In this document: piece by piece, positions 1 through 17,900 of the stretch | How positions within the stretch are numbered: position 1 is the stretch's first letter | Layout of the letters: each line of letters opens with the position of its first letter | Assembly (NCBI GenBank): GCA_024734555.1 | Contig: JANPWX010000247.1 | Coordinates: 1,099,318 to 1,163,317 of the forward strand | Reading direction: 5' to 3' | Source of the DNA: Trochalopteron elliotii | Lineage: Eukaryota > Chordata > Aves > Passeriformes > Leiothrichidae | DNA: 64,000 bases | Translations under genes and position numbers: made by a program | Notes under the pieces: model-generated | Database searches by the model: none | What the model was told of the DNA's origin: nothing | What the model saw: only the letters and a program-made list of their open reading frames with translations

Positions 1-5341
<5,341 letters not shown>

Positions 5342-5350
5342 CGCGCCGCG

Positions 5351-5386
5351 ACCGCCCCGGAACCGCCCCGACCGCCCCGCCCCGGG
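5351..5386. promoter_or_regulatory. Clustered GC boxes (Sp1/KLF-type)
   Basis: Several near-tandem ACCGCCCCG units lie 10-45 bp upstream of the PSMC1 ATG. They match the GC-box core CCGCCC bound by Sp1/KLF factors and would fall in the 5' UTR or core promoter. The sites are seen in sequence; binding is inferred. Confidence 0.6.
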
Positions 5387-5391
5387 CCGCC

Positions 5392-5400
5392 GCCGCGTCA
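5392..5400 (-). promoter_or_regulatory. Antioxidant-response-element-like core TGACGCGGC
   Basis: The minus-strand sequence fits the TGACnnnGC core recognised by CNC-bZIP/small Maf dimers, including NFE2L1 (Nrf1), which co-ordinately induces proteasome genes when the proteasome is inhibited. It sits 51 bp upstream of the PSMC1 ATG. A nine-base match with three free positions can occur by chance in GC-rich DNA. Confidence 0.35.
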
Positions 5401-5560
5401 CTACGGGCAGCGGCGAGGGACAAGACTGCGGGAGGGGCCGAGCGCCGGTCCCCGCAGCCGAGCAGGTGTGGTGCCGGCAGCGGCCGGCGGGGGGCGCAGT
5501 GCGTCCGCGGTTTGTGTGTGAGGGCGCGGCGTGCCCGGTGTGCGTGAGGGGCGCGGAACT

Positions 5561-8500
5561 GAAGCGGAGGAAGAAGAGTGGCAAACCTTCATACCTTGTA
5601 TTTAAAGTTACAGGACTTTTTTCCCTAGACCTGATTCTTCCTTCCATCTCTTGCATCAGCTAGTCAGTATAAAAACATTTTTGTGTGTGCTGTAATTGTT
5701 TTTCTCGTGGCAGCACTTTAAGAACATGGGTAAAATTTTCAGGAAATCCCTCCCTCCACAAAGAAATTACTTTTATACCTACACTGAGTTCTACTGGTCT
5801 GTGATATTCCTGGGGAAATACAGTAGAAGCTTGTAGTGTCTGCTTTTGACATTCCCAAAGGGAAAACTCAGGCTGAACTCAAGCACGATCCCGAACCGAA
5901 GCCACTTTGGGGTCACGCCGGGTTTACACCATTTCTTTGCACCAGAGGTCCCGTTCCTGTGCGGGGCCAGAGAAGCTGCTCTGTGTCTGCCTGCCAGAAC
6001 CAAAGCTCCTGCCTCCTCCTGGGGGATCTTCAGATACTTCCTCAGCTTTGGGCTGAAAGAGCGTCACTGTCAGCAGGAAGGTTACAGTCAAGATGAGGGC
6101 ACAGGTTAAAAATCCTTACAGCCTGTTCTCACCCACTTACCCAGCATATAGAGTATATTTACATCCATCGCTGGTTTCAGTGTAGCGATCAGAGCATTTG
6201 TGAAAAGAGGCTTCAGTTTACAGCAGACAGTAGGATGTGGAATTGTTTTGCTTTCCTTTGATTTTTTTTTCCTTTCACGCATCCTCTAGAATTCTTGTCT
6301 GAGTAGGGAACTTTATTAATTATTAATGTAACTGGCTGAGCTGTGTAGAAAGGTGTGAGGTTTTGATCATTTGCTTTGGTTTTGTTCCATTTGCTCGCAA
6401 GGGTTACTGTTGTGCACTGTGGATTTAATTTGACTTTTCTATTGTTTTTATTGTTGTATGAATTAGCTGCCTTTTTGTTACAGTATCAGCTGTTCTGTAA
6501 CTTTTAAGGACATTGAAATGAAATTAAATATAGCAGGTATTCTTTGCTTTAATGACACTCACTTTTTGGAGGTTACAGTCTTACAGGATTGCATTGTATT
6601 TCTTTTAACCTTACAATGTAAAGATTCTAGAATATTCTTTCCCTCACACAATTTTTCCGCTCTTTAACCTCCCTTTAGACTAAGATATCCATATTTATTT
6701 CAAATTATACCTGTAATTGGTAGTTCTGCTTATGACTGAGAATTTTTATCCCCTTTTTTCTTTGGAAAGCCTGATGCTAGTGTAGCTTTGCAGACATTTT
6801 AACTGTGAGGATTATGGCATAAACTGGCCTAAATGGTAGGGGTGTAGGATGAATGTAAAAACTGAACTTTCCATTTGTAAGCTGACAGGACAAATCTGTG
6901 ACAACCTATCTGGTTTTGTAGTATTAATAAACATTAGCAAATTATATATGGGAGCAACTGTAAAAAGATGTTGTCAAGATTGTCTCCCAGCTCATTCACT
7001 TAAAGACGTACTGTGGAACAGCTGTGACAGAAAACATGAACTGCAGCAGGGAAACACTGTGTTTGGGGTGATCTGGTTAATGGCTTTCAGTTCTTGGGTT
7101 GAATAGTGCTGGCAAACTGGAAGTGAAATTGAAATGTGGCTGCTTGCCTTAACTTTACACATCCAGAATTTTGGTTTGGTTGCAGAGTACAGATAATGAC
7201 AAATTAGTAACTTTAAACAATAAATATTGTATAAACAATAAAAATGATCCAAGTGCCTCTGATTTCTAGGGTTATGCTTACTAGGAAAAAACTCCAAAAG
7301 AGTGAGCAGGGGTAACAGGAAGGAACACGCAGTCCTTGTTTGTTAAAGATGAACATAGCCTCAGGGGCATAAAAAACCTCTTCATATCAAAAAATACCAA
7401 GACTTGTTCAGTGAGGGTGGGGGGTTTTGTGCTTTGTTTTTAGTTAATGCTTTCTACCCCTCTTCTTTATTCTGCAGTAAGCTTACTGCTGATCTTTTAG
7501 GCATGTTGTAAAGCCCCCAGCTCTGTTCCCAGGCCTTTGAGCAGGAAGAGGGCAGCTGAGGGCTGGGGGAATATTGGGCTTGGGATTAGTAAATAGCAAA
7601 GAGGTTTATTTTCCCTTTGCACATACAGGAAATTACTAGGATTGCTTATGTTGTTGATGTTAATTTGTCTTTCTTGGTACATGTCTAGCTTCCTACAGCT
7701 TTTTATGTTTGCATAAAATGAAATAAATCTACAGATTGGAAAAATCTTGCTATTGCAGCTACATATAATGGGTTGCATTTTCAAAAGCTGCAATTTAGAC
7801 TCCCTCTTTTCATAAATGGGCTTTGAACTTACAACACCTTCAATAAATGAATAAAAATGCAAGGGCTTAAGGACAATTGGTATTTATTTTTTAAAGTGTG
7901 CATGTGTCAAAGTACCAAATTAACCATTAAGCTTCTCTGCTGCTTACAAGTTATTCAAATAGTTTAGAAGTGGAAGGTATTCCTACCACCTACTAATTGG
8001 CAAGTAACAATGTGAAGGATAATTATTAGCAGAATACTAATCCTTGTGGGCTCCTCATGCAAACAACTCAGCAGATTCTCTCCCAAACTCAGAATAAGGC
8101 TTCTCACCTTCTGGAAGAGTCTTTTACTTCACATTGTCCATGAAACAACATGATTTCTTCCTCCTTCTCCCATCACCAAGACTCAAATATGGTTTTAAAA
8201 ACAGGAACGTCACCTTCACCTACACTGTTTTTCCTGAAAAAGTGACATTTGAGCCAGTTAATTTTCAAAAAGGAGTGGAAGCCCTAACTACATCAATGGC
8301 TGTTAGCTAAAACCCCTGTGATGTGAGTTACTGGGTACTCACAAAGATGACATCCCTTAGACAAGATTCACCTGATGGTTCATGACTTGAATCACCAGTT
8401 GTAAGTTCTCTGGTCTTCCCTGACACGTTGTTGTGTTTCTCAGCTGTAAGGGGCTGTGGTCCTTATGCCTTCCTGATGTTCTGTGCCTTGCTCCCAGTGT

Positions 8501-9509
8501 GGATGAGAGCAGCTTCAGATGCCTCTGCAGTGACTCTGCTGCATCCCCAAGGTGCAAAGAGCTCTCACACTGCCTTTTTTTCCTTGTGATGGCCAGGCTG
8601 CTACCCAAGGGAAGAGAGGAAACAGGAAATGAAGGCACCTTGCTAATTCCTCGTTTCACTGGAGAGCCCAGAAGGATGCTCATCTTTAGTGCAGCTTCAT
8701 GGCTGTGGATTAATACCAAGCAGCTGTAGCAGAGAAGGTAAGGGCTGCAGCCATGAGCTTACGCCTTTAAAACAGCAATGCATGTTCCCACCATTGGTGG
8801 TACCAAAAACTCCAGTGAGACTCTTCAGCTACTCAAATTGAAGCATTTGCCAAAATGGACAGATTCTACTGTGCATTGGAAAGGGGATGCTAAAATAGAG
8901 GAGGAGTCCTTATACTCTTACTTCCTAAACAAATTGAAAATGACATTTTCTGTGTGGCTAGAAAAATCTGGATGAACTTCATGTTCTTGGACATGCTGTC
9001 CTCCATTTACACAATCTAAGTTGGCAATTATTATATTCCTAAACATATTTATGCATAGTTTACTGTTGTAAAATTTGATTTCTTGGCAGCAACCACATTA
9101 AAGGAACATTTAGGTATACCAAAAATTAATTGCCTTGACAGCATTAGTTACAGACTTGCTTTGAAGCTTTGATTACCACAATATTGTTTAGAACAAGGTC
9201 ATATATGAAAGCTTGCTGAGACCATTCTTTAAAAGTAGCTGATGCACTTAATTTTAACAATAACGAGTTTAAGAGGTTTGTTATTTAAACTTGGAGTACA
9301 CTATAACATTTTCTGTGAAAACAGAATTGTTTTTCATCCACATGGAAAGGCAATATCTCACTGGACACATGAATCTTAACTCTCCAAAGAGAGAGAGAGC
9401 TATCAAGGGTAACTTAGGAGACTGTTAAGTGTCACAAGCCATCTAAAGAGATTGTATAAAAACAGTAATAGGACTGCACGTGTTTCTTTGGTTTTCTTGC
9501 CCATATAAG
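5561..9509. other. Intergenic, no gene recognised
   Basis: AT-rich DNA upstream of PSMC1. A small second cluster of CpGs at about 5884-5965 interrupts it and may be an outlying part of the promoter island. No repeat family or coding homology is recognised. Confidence 0.5.
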
Positions 9510-9716
9510 CTGGATGACACTGTGCCATCGGGTGAACATGAACTGGTCCCTGGAAGTCAGCAGGGCTGGGCAGATGGAAGCAGGAAGGACTATGCTCTAA
9601 ACATGGAGCTTATGCATGGGGTGGACGAGGTTGGTGTCATAAGCCAGAGCAACTTCCATGCTGCACTGTATAAACCTGTTCCTTGTTATCTGCTGGCTCT
9701 TCTCCAAGAGCTACAG
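9510..9716 (+). other. Candidate coding exon, unidentified
   Basis: A 69-codon open segment bounded by a pyrimidine-rich acceptor ending in CATATAAG and a donor CTACAG|GTACAAG, both exactly in phase 0. The peptide has balanced composition (for example GVDEVGVISQSNFHAALYKP). I recognise no family. Chance open frames with plausible splice sites are common in DNA of this length, so this is only a candidate. Confidence 0.15.
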
Positions 9717-12120
9717 GTACAAGCAATTTTTGACATTTTAACATATTTAGTTATCACTTTTGAAGTAAATAAGTTGGGGTCGTGGTTTAATGGTGAAGAT
9801 GGCCTCATAGTCTTGCAGGCTGGGCTGGTAGCTGAAGGAGACTGTCTCAGTCTTACCATCCAACAGCTGAAGTGAAACTACTTCTCCCTTAATGTGAGAA
9901 GTATCAGAGATATCTCATTCACCTAGTGGCAAATACATTCCCATAAGTGATAGCAAAGTTTGGCCCAGAGGATTCCAAGGAGTGAGAGCAGAACAAGAGC
10001 CAAGTGGAATCCTAAACCCAATGAAAAGTGAATGTAAGAAGAAAAATACCTTTCTTACTGTGCAGAGGTTAGCAAAATACCAGGTAGTGTGGCTTTATTG
10101 GTTCTCATGTTTTGGTAAGAGAAGATCCTGTGGTTCTTCAGCGGTGAGCACAGAATGATGTTGCTATGGTGACTTCTTGTTGCGTGGCAGGAAAATGTAA
10201 TAAGAAATTAATTATTTCGTGAAGTTTAACATATTAGCTGGTCCAAATTCTGTAGAGTTTTCGGTAGCTTTAGGAAAGCTGGAACAAAAACCCATGTGAT
10301 AAGAAACTTACTACATTTGGGGCAAAGAGAAAAAAAGAAGTGATCAAATATGGAATTATCATCTAAACGGTGGAATACAGAGTTCTTCACCTGGCTAATT
10401 AATGGTTGCTGATGTTGAAAGATCCCATTGCCCAGTGCTCCTCAAAGTCACCCCATTGATACACTAATAGCTGAGGATGGCTTTAACAAACTGAACATTT
10501 CTTCAGTAGTTACATCAACATTCACATAAATTAGTTGGATTCACTTTACAGGACTCAATCAAATGATGAAGAGATAGTGAAATAATTTTTATGTAAAGAG
10601 AAAAACATGAAACAGGCTTTTACTTTCATTTCAGAGAAAGCAGTATTTCTCAAGACACAAATGCTTTCTAAACATTTTACTGACTACTACTTAGGCTGTG
10701 AGTCTGAAATTCCTAGACAGTAATAAATGTTTGCCAAATCTGTGTGCTCCATTGGTTTATTAACTGCTAATGATTGGTATGTTTTCTGTCATGAAAGGCC
10801 AGAGTTGTTATAATTACTCATCTAATGCTGCAAGTGCTCCTGCTTTGCAGGGAAGTCATTATGCCTACTCCAGGTCCTCTCCTCACTGTGCAGTGCAGAG
10901 GGAGGCCAGAGGGCAGAGCACATCCACACAAATACACCAGCAAAGCCTTCATTAAAGACAGGAGTTTGGAGGAGAGTCTTGAAGTCAGAAAGCATTTAGG
11001 AGCAGTCCCAAAGCTCACTGAGGTGCACGGAAAGAAAGGCTGAATCTAACAATGAAGAGCACAAGTGGGCCGAATGCACTGGAGTATTAAAGGCAGAAGA
11101 AATTGGAAAGAAGGGAGACAACAATCATCAGTGTAGGGGAATGGGAAGTAATTGTCTGAGACATCAGAAAAACAAGGTAACCTATGAGCCATTAGCTTCA
11201 CCACCTTGCCACTGGAACTGAAGATATGCTGGCTTTAATTGCTCCTCCCTGAAGTACTGGTTCTGCATTAATCTGTTGACTATAATGTAATGGCTCCTCT
11301 GTCATTTCCTGCAGCACTGTAATCTAATACTGCACAAGTGTCTCACCATGTTCACATTCTCTGTTGAGTAATTGTGGCTTTGATTTCATGATGCATAGTC
11401 TGTTCAATCAGCCTGTAATTGCAGCACTATCTGGAAGTATTGTTGATATATCTATGTAATTATGTTTATTGTTAATAATGCAAATTGAATCTGTTGAGTT
11501 AGTCAAGTCAGTCATTCTCAAGAAGCAGTTTCTACAGAGGATTTCTTTAGCTGCTGAGGAGCAGGGTTTTTTAGTTCTCCTTTGCTCTTCCACAGAAAAT
11601 ACACTCTTATTGAAAGATAAGAACCACAGCCCCTTCATGGAAGTGTCAGCATGTACTGTAGAGGTTATGCAGAAATCTTGTCTATACAAAACATCTGGAG
11701 AATTTAGTCCAATGCATGTGGTACTGGAATGTGGAGTGACAAATGAGAAATGCAGGAATCCCTGTTTGCTTTGGATATTGCTTCCTATGATCTTTTCTAA
11801 TAATTGGCAGGGTGATGAATTTTGGAGTATTTCGAGATGCTAATCTTGTCTGGAAAAGCATAGGAGTCATGCAGGCTCTGTGGCTCTGAAGCTGTATTTT
11901 ATCTTCTACAAACATGTCTGTTAAAAAAACTTTGTCCCTCCCTGATACAGATTTCTTTCACTCCCTGTCTCACAAAAAGTCAGCCCTAGCAAAGGTTTTC
12001 AGATATATGTTTATAGTTGATTAAATTGTCTGTATTCCTTGCTGTAAATACAGCTCTCTATATTGGTTTCCTTTATGTTACTCAAATGTTACATCTACCA
12101 GGATAATATACTTAATATTC
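9717..12120. other. Intergenic, nothing recognised
   Basis: AT-rich sequence without a recognisable repeat or gene; the open frames here look random. Confidence 0.5.
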
Positions 12121-12249
12121 TGTTCAAGGCCAGGTTGGAGGAGGCCCTGAGCAACCTAATGTAGTGAATGGGATCCCTGCCCACAACAGAGGAGTTGAAA
12201 TTAGATGATTTTAAGGTAATTTCTAACCCAAAAAGTTCCATGATTCAAT
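12121..12249 (+). mobile_element. CR1 LINE 3'-end fragment, plus orientation
   Basis: It carries the CR1 tail text in order: CAGGTTGGAGGAGGCCCTGA, GAGCAACCT, GGGATCCCTGCCCA, GTTGAAATTAGATGATTTTA and a TTCCATGATTC end. CR1 is the dominant avian non-LTR retrotransposon and is usually 5'-truncated, as here. Divergence is clear, so the copy is old. Confidence 0.85.
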
Positions 12250-14802
12250 TGTTATAGTGTGAAATGTTTAGACTGTCTGCTTCCTAGTAGTATGTGGCAC
12301 ATCATTTCCTTCTGTTGAAACCTGCTTTCTTGGGAATTTTTTTGTTAAAAGGAATTACTAGTTTTGTGGTCTTTTTTATCTCAGGATGCTCCTTTTGTAA
12401 TTGAAGAATTGGTCATACAGTATGAATAACACTTGAAAATGGGTCTCTTGAGGGCATTTAATTGAGACTGAATATAGCACTGTTGCAATAAAATAAATTC
12501 AGTTCTGCATCCAGCAGCTGGGAACACTGCATTTTACATTATACAGTCATAGAGTCCCCCCTTTTCTGCATTTAGGTGGCTGTTGGAAACCATTTGTTGG
12601 TCCTGCATTGTTATTCTGGGGCAACTGTATTGCCTGTGGCTCTGTATACTCCCTGAAAACAACCGAGTTCAGCTATTTACATAACAACTGAGAAGTTTTC
12701 TTAGGAAGTTCGCCCTCTTTCTTTCTTCGCCCTCTGAACATGCAAATCTCCCCTCGTGTGGTCCCTCAGCTTTGACTGACTGGAGACATCACTTCAGGTA
12801 CTTCAGGTTCTTATGTGATGCCAAAAGTGCACAAGACTGTCAAAGATGGAGCATTCAAGGGGTAGTGTTATTTTATTTACACACAGCTGGTAAGCACCCT
12901 CAAGGCAGTCTCCCTCCACCCTCCTGTCTCACCACTGGCCATCTGGGTGGAGTTGGCCCTGGTCATGCAGCAGCTCTGCAGTCTTGATGGCAGCTGTGGG
13001 GCAGGGTTATTGAAAAGGTTACAGAAAGTACTCAAGGGGAACTTACCAAATTTGCTATTGGTTTCTTAGCAACACTGTCAACATTTTTATACTTCTGTCT
13101 TCTGCTTAAGCTTTAAAGTTTCAGAGTATTGCAGGGACCTCAGGGTATTTTACCAACCAGTCCAGACTTCTGCCGACTCAGGCTGGAGCGTAGTTACTAC
13201 ATGGTAAATTGGAAACACTTCCAAGTTGGTGTTACTGCAATTCAATGGAAAGTCTCACTGTTTCCCTGGAAGGTAGCAGAGAGCCCTCTCCTATCATTTT
13301 GACTTGCACTCTTACTCCATCTTCCCCTGGCTCTGCTCTTGGAGGAGGACTTTGTAATGACATGAAATAGTTTCCTTCTCTCTAATATGAGTGACAAAAA
13401 ACATTCTTTGTTTTCCCCTTTTTACATCTTCTTGATAATGAGACACTTTTTGCCTTTTTTGCTTAACATAAGCACTATTCTTCTGGAGAAACAACCAAGG
13501 CTTTGAAAGTGAGTATCCCAACAAAGGTGAAATCCCCTTGACAGGGCTTGGGCAAATGCAAACCATGTTATCTACAAAGTGATTTTACAAGAAAAGTAAG
13601 GCACTCCTCTGAAACCTAGACAGCAGTGGTGTGACCCCAGAAAGCTGATAAGTCTCAGGAATCAGCTGTGATCAAGGAAAGTGAAAACTCCATTTATTTT
13701 TGTCCTGGTCTATTCCTTAAATATGCCATGATTCTCCTACAGCAGGTAGTACACAACACTGTTGATTAGCCCAACACTGTGAATCTTGTTTTGGAGGTTC
13801 TGACTTTCTAGACATTTCCCACAGCCAAGTGAAAGTCATGATTTCCTGCTGGCAAGAGGTGGCAAGAAGGAATTCCCAATCATGCGATTCCAGAGGATTT
13901 TGGTGGATTTCTGATGCCCAATTTGACATATAATCATTTGAGAATCTAAACTTATGGCCTTTATCTCTATAGTAAGTACAAACTCCCCTGCACTAGTATG
14001 AACCACAGCCAGGCAGATGAGAAGCAGGCATGGTACTGTAAGTAATTATGATAGTTATGTAGAAGTCTTAGTATTAAATATCTGTTCTTCAGACAGAAAA
14101 ATCTGTAGCATGTATAGTCATGGTATTTTCACTTATGCTAGATTCCAAGCTATGAACAAGATGTCTTTAAGATATAAGGAAATCAATATGCTATCTATAA
14201 GATATAAGGAAATTAAAAAAGAATCAGACTCATTGCCTTGTAAGAAGACTGTCTCTCTTCTTATTAACCAACTTCATTCTGGGTCTCCCCAAGATATTTG
14301 GAGCAGCTGATCTGTCTTTTACCTCGTGACTGGGTTATTGGCTGTATTCCAATAGGATGAATGGAATCAGGACGAATGGTACACAAATGATACATTTGTA
14401 CAGTGAAGGGGAACAATATCAATCATGGCTTGTGTGGACTCCATTGAATGTTTTCAAACTGTTCAATATCTTAAGCAAGACAAACTAGGAGCAGGAATCT
14501 CTAGAGTGGGTGGATTTGCCAGCCCAACCAGATGCATTTTTCAGAGGTCCTACTGCCCGTTAAAAAGTGATTGGCTGTGTAATTACGGATATGATTACGA
14601 ATATTAGATCAACAGGCTGACAGTGATCACGGCAGCCAAATTTTAGTCTCTGGCAGAAATGAGATTAACAATTGAGAGGTTCTTTCATGGAGACTAACCA
14701 GATTTCCTGAGCAACATAAGCATTTTTTATTAAGGTTTTCCAATGAAAAGGCCACAAGACATCCTGAAATAGCAGTTTGTTTCATTGTCTTCCCCTGAAC
14801 AG
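12250..14802. other. Intergenic, possible decayed CR1 at about 13118-13172
   Basis: Mostly unremarkable AT-rich DNA. Around 13118-13172, the text GGGACCTCAGGG ... CCAGTCCAGACTTCTGCC resembles the reverse complement of a CR1 tail but is too diverged to call. At 14166-14214 a short imperfect duplication repeats AAGATATAAGGAAAT twice. Confidence 0.4.
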
Positions 14803-14924
14803 GTCAATGTCTGATGTTCCCATCAGTTTGTTCTATAGACCACTGACTGTGTGTGGAATGGAAGCCTGGTTTGATGAAGAACCCAAACATGGCAGGGAAG
14901 GCAGCAGAGCTGGATCACTGCTAG
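14803..14924 (+). other. Candidate coding exon, unidentified
   Basis: A 122-nt segment between a strong acceptor (TTCATTGTCTTCCCCTGAACAG) and a strong donor (CTGCTAG|GTGAGACG). It is open for 40 codons, entering in phase 2 and leaving in phase 1. The peptide begins SMSDVPISLFYRPLT. No family is recognised and there is no support from a neighbouring exon of known identity. Confidence 0.15.
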
Positions 14925-17900
14925 GTGAGACGTCTCATCTGGATCTGAAGCAGGGTGGGTTCTGGACAAGCTGTGGGAGGCTGGTGCATGGGCTGTTTGT
15001 AGGCTGTTCAGGGCAGAAGCCAGGTTTGAATTGCAGAGTCAGAAGTCACTGATTTCCACACCAAGCAGGCAAAGGCTTTGGCTGAAGGCAGTGCAGCCCC
15101 CAGGCAGGCAGCCAGCACCATTCTCTTGAGTCTGCATGTTCATAGCACTGGGTACCTTCTGTTCCTGCCAGTTTGCAGACTCCACTCTACCCCTCAAGGA
15201 GGCTAAATCCATTGTTAGAGGCTTTTCTCAGACTTTCCTGCTGCCTCCTCATGGTAATTTTTCTGTGGGAACTGCAGACAATCCAACCCCATGATAACAA
15301 TTGCTCACTGCAGGGCTTGTGGGTAACATTCACCACTTCCAACCCCAAATCCCAATGCCATGCTGTAAACACTGAAATGAGAACTGCAGTATTTTCCATG
15401 ATTTTTACAAAACACTTTAATGGTTCCTCTGCCCATAGCTTTATGACTTTACAGAGTGCACCAGGACCTTGTGTTCCAGGTTTTCTTTGTGACCATAACA
15501 GAGTACTTTCTTTTGTAAAAGCTGAGATTCTCCCAGATGACAGTGACACAGGGGCTGGGAATTCCACAGAAAGTGTTCAACATGCTCAATGGACCAATAA
15601 AATCATGATGTTGACAAATCCCACAAATACTGATGATCACTCCAGGAGCACAGACCTTGCAAGGCAGTGATGAAACAGTAAGAACTTGTTGGTTAGGTAA
15701 AGGGCAACAACAGGTGACTCAATGAAAGGAGGGGCAGGGGAGCAGAGTTGTCTAGGGGCCATGCTGCCTGGCTGCTGGCTGAAGTACAAAGGGATTTCAG
15801 CTGATTGCTGACACCTATAGCCAGAGAAGGTATTTCTATAAGACTAAACTAAGAGTCTGGAAGACATGTATAACAATGAATAGAAAAAAAGGGGAACATA
15901 ATTTAATTTTCATCACTAGCCTGTGGTGGTAGGAGCACTGGAAAGTCACTGTTTACATGCACTCCAAATAAAAAGGAGTGTTGGGCTGGCAGAGGTCTGA
16001 CATGTATCCAATTAATATAAAACCAGCAGGAATGTAATATCTTTATGCTCTCAAACTCCTTGAAGGAGGCAAGAATTGCTGTGAGAACCCTTAACCATTT
16101 ACTTGCTTTAACATCCTGAGTTTGTAAACAATTTGATTGCTCTATTGGTAAAAGAGATGCAGTTTTGGTTCTGGGCTGAGATATTCTCACAATGCTTCAT
16201 GTCCCATAGAGCCAGCCTAGCCAGGCTTCCCAGTGACTCAGGGCTACTGGGGAGTTCCTGCATTCACTGCTGGCAGCTGAAAGACAGCATCACACAGAAA
16301 GGACCAGGAGGTCTTTCTTCCTTCTTCTTTCCATTCTGCATGGATCATATGAGGCTCAGCATACCGACTGACAACCCAGTGACTGAAGATTTCTATACAA
16401 GCAAAAGACAGCCTGGATGTCATAACTGCTTGTGTGACCTGAGGATATAATTCCAAACAGACAGAAGTTCAGTTTTCATCACCCTATCTCTCTTAATCCT
16501 TTACCCTCAGCTCAGGCGGTGGCCAAGCATCCCAGCTGGAAATATCACAAAGTAGGAGCACCAGCCCCACAGGAACCAGGAATAAGCAACCCACTTCCCA
16601 AAACAGTGTCAGAGGAACCACCAGGTGCTGAAATTATCCAGACTCAGCAGCTGCCTGGAAACTTGTAGTGACCAGCCCAGAGGGAAAATCACAGACTGTC
16701 ACCCTGGTGCTCCCAGCTCTCCAGAACAGACAAGTAATAAGGAGGAATGGGATCATACACAGTAGCACCTACAATGTGCCAGGAAGTTCCCTGCACATGC
16801 TATTCAATGATAGACATAGATACAGTTGGACCACTTGACATATTGATTTAATTTTGAATGGAGGCACTGCTAAGAAAAAGAAGAGATGAGAATTTCTTCT
16901 CTTGTGGCTTGTAGCAACTGATCATAACAACTCACTGTGAGAATGTGAGCTCTTTGGTGCCTTTTTGGTCACCTTCATTTTACGTCTGATGTAGCAAAGA
17001 AGTTCTCAAGTCCTTTGCCTACACAGCTAATTGAAAATTAGCCTCCACCTCTCCAAGCAAGAATGCAACACTCAGGACCAGAACTGGGTTTGGTCAGTAG
17101 GCTAATTCAACTCTGTAAAAGTAAGTTTGCATCAGGGCTGACTGTAAGAGTCTGCCTGCAGTATAGGCAGTGGCCAGAGCTAAGAGCTCTGATGGAAGTC
17201 CAGAAGCAGCAATAATACAAACACCAGAGGTTTTCTCACTAAAAATTGGAGTTCTGTTAGAGGCCTGTAATTCTTTCAGTTAAGCTTAAGTGCATGGGAC
17301 CAGAAGCATTTCATGCTGCTTGATGATTATGTCATTGAGCAGCTATTGTTATAATTAGCCTTAATAGAAAAATCCTCTTGAAAGGACATTTCAGTTCATT
17401 GTCTGAATTCTGCCTTTAGCTCAGCTATTAATTTCCTATCTAGTTACAAGTTATATTTCCTCTTTGCTACAAATCCCTTGCTATTTTATCCTTATAAAGA
17501 GTTAAGTATAAATTTTTACAAGTTTACTGCTATATATCTAACAAGTAAATTTCTTCAGGAATTCCCTTGGGGCAGTTTGTTAAGCAAAGCTCATTAATTT
17601 ACTTGGCTGGATTGCCTACACACTTCTCTGCAGCTGGGAGTGCAGGTGCAAGCAAACACTGGTGACTCCCCTTTACAATCTAATCCTTTCCCTCGCTGGT
17701 ACTGCTAAGTGAAACCTGGTTCCTTAACTCACCAGAGTCTGCTCAAAGCAGGGCCATGGTCCTGTCTCCTGGGTTGGCAGCTCCTGCACCCATCTGTCCT
17801 GAGTCAGGCATGACCAGGGTTCAGCTGCCTCTGTCCCCAAGAGTTTTAGTTCTAGAGTCGAGCAAAACTTTATCATGTGCATCAGAATGAAAGAACTAAC

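Noticed and set aside
9775..9845. tRNA-like string GTGGTTTAATGGTGAAG
   Set aside because: It does not fold into a cloverleaf with correct A and B boxes as far as can be judged by eye.
15173..15670. 165-codon plus-strand open frame
   Set aside because: No recognisable domain, a long open frame on the opposite strand, and no convincing pair of splice sites.
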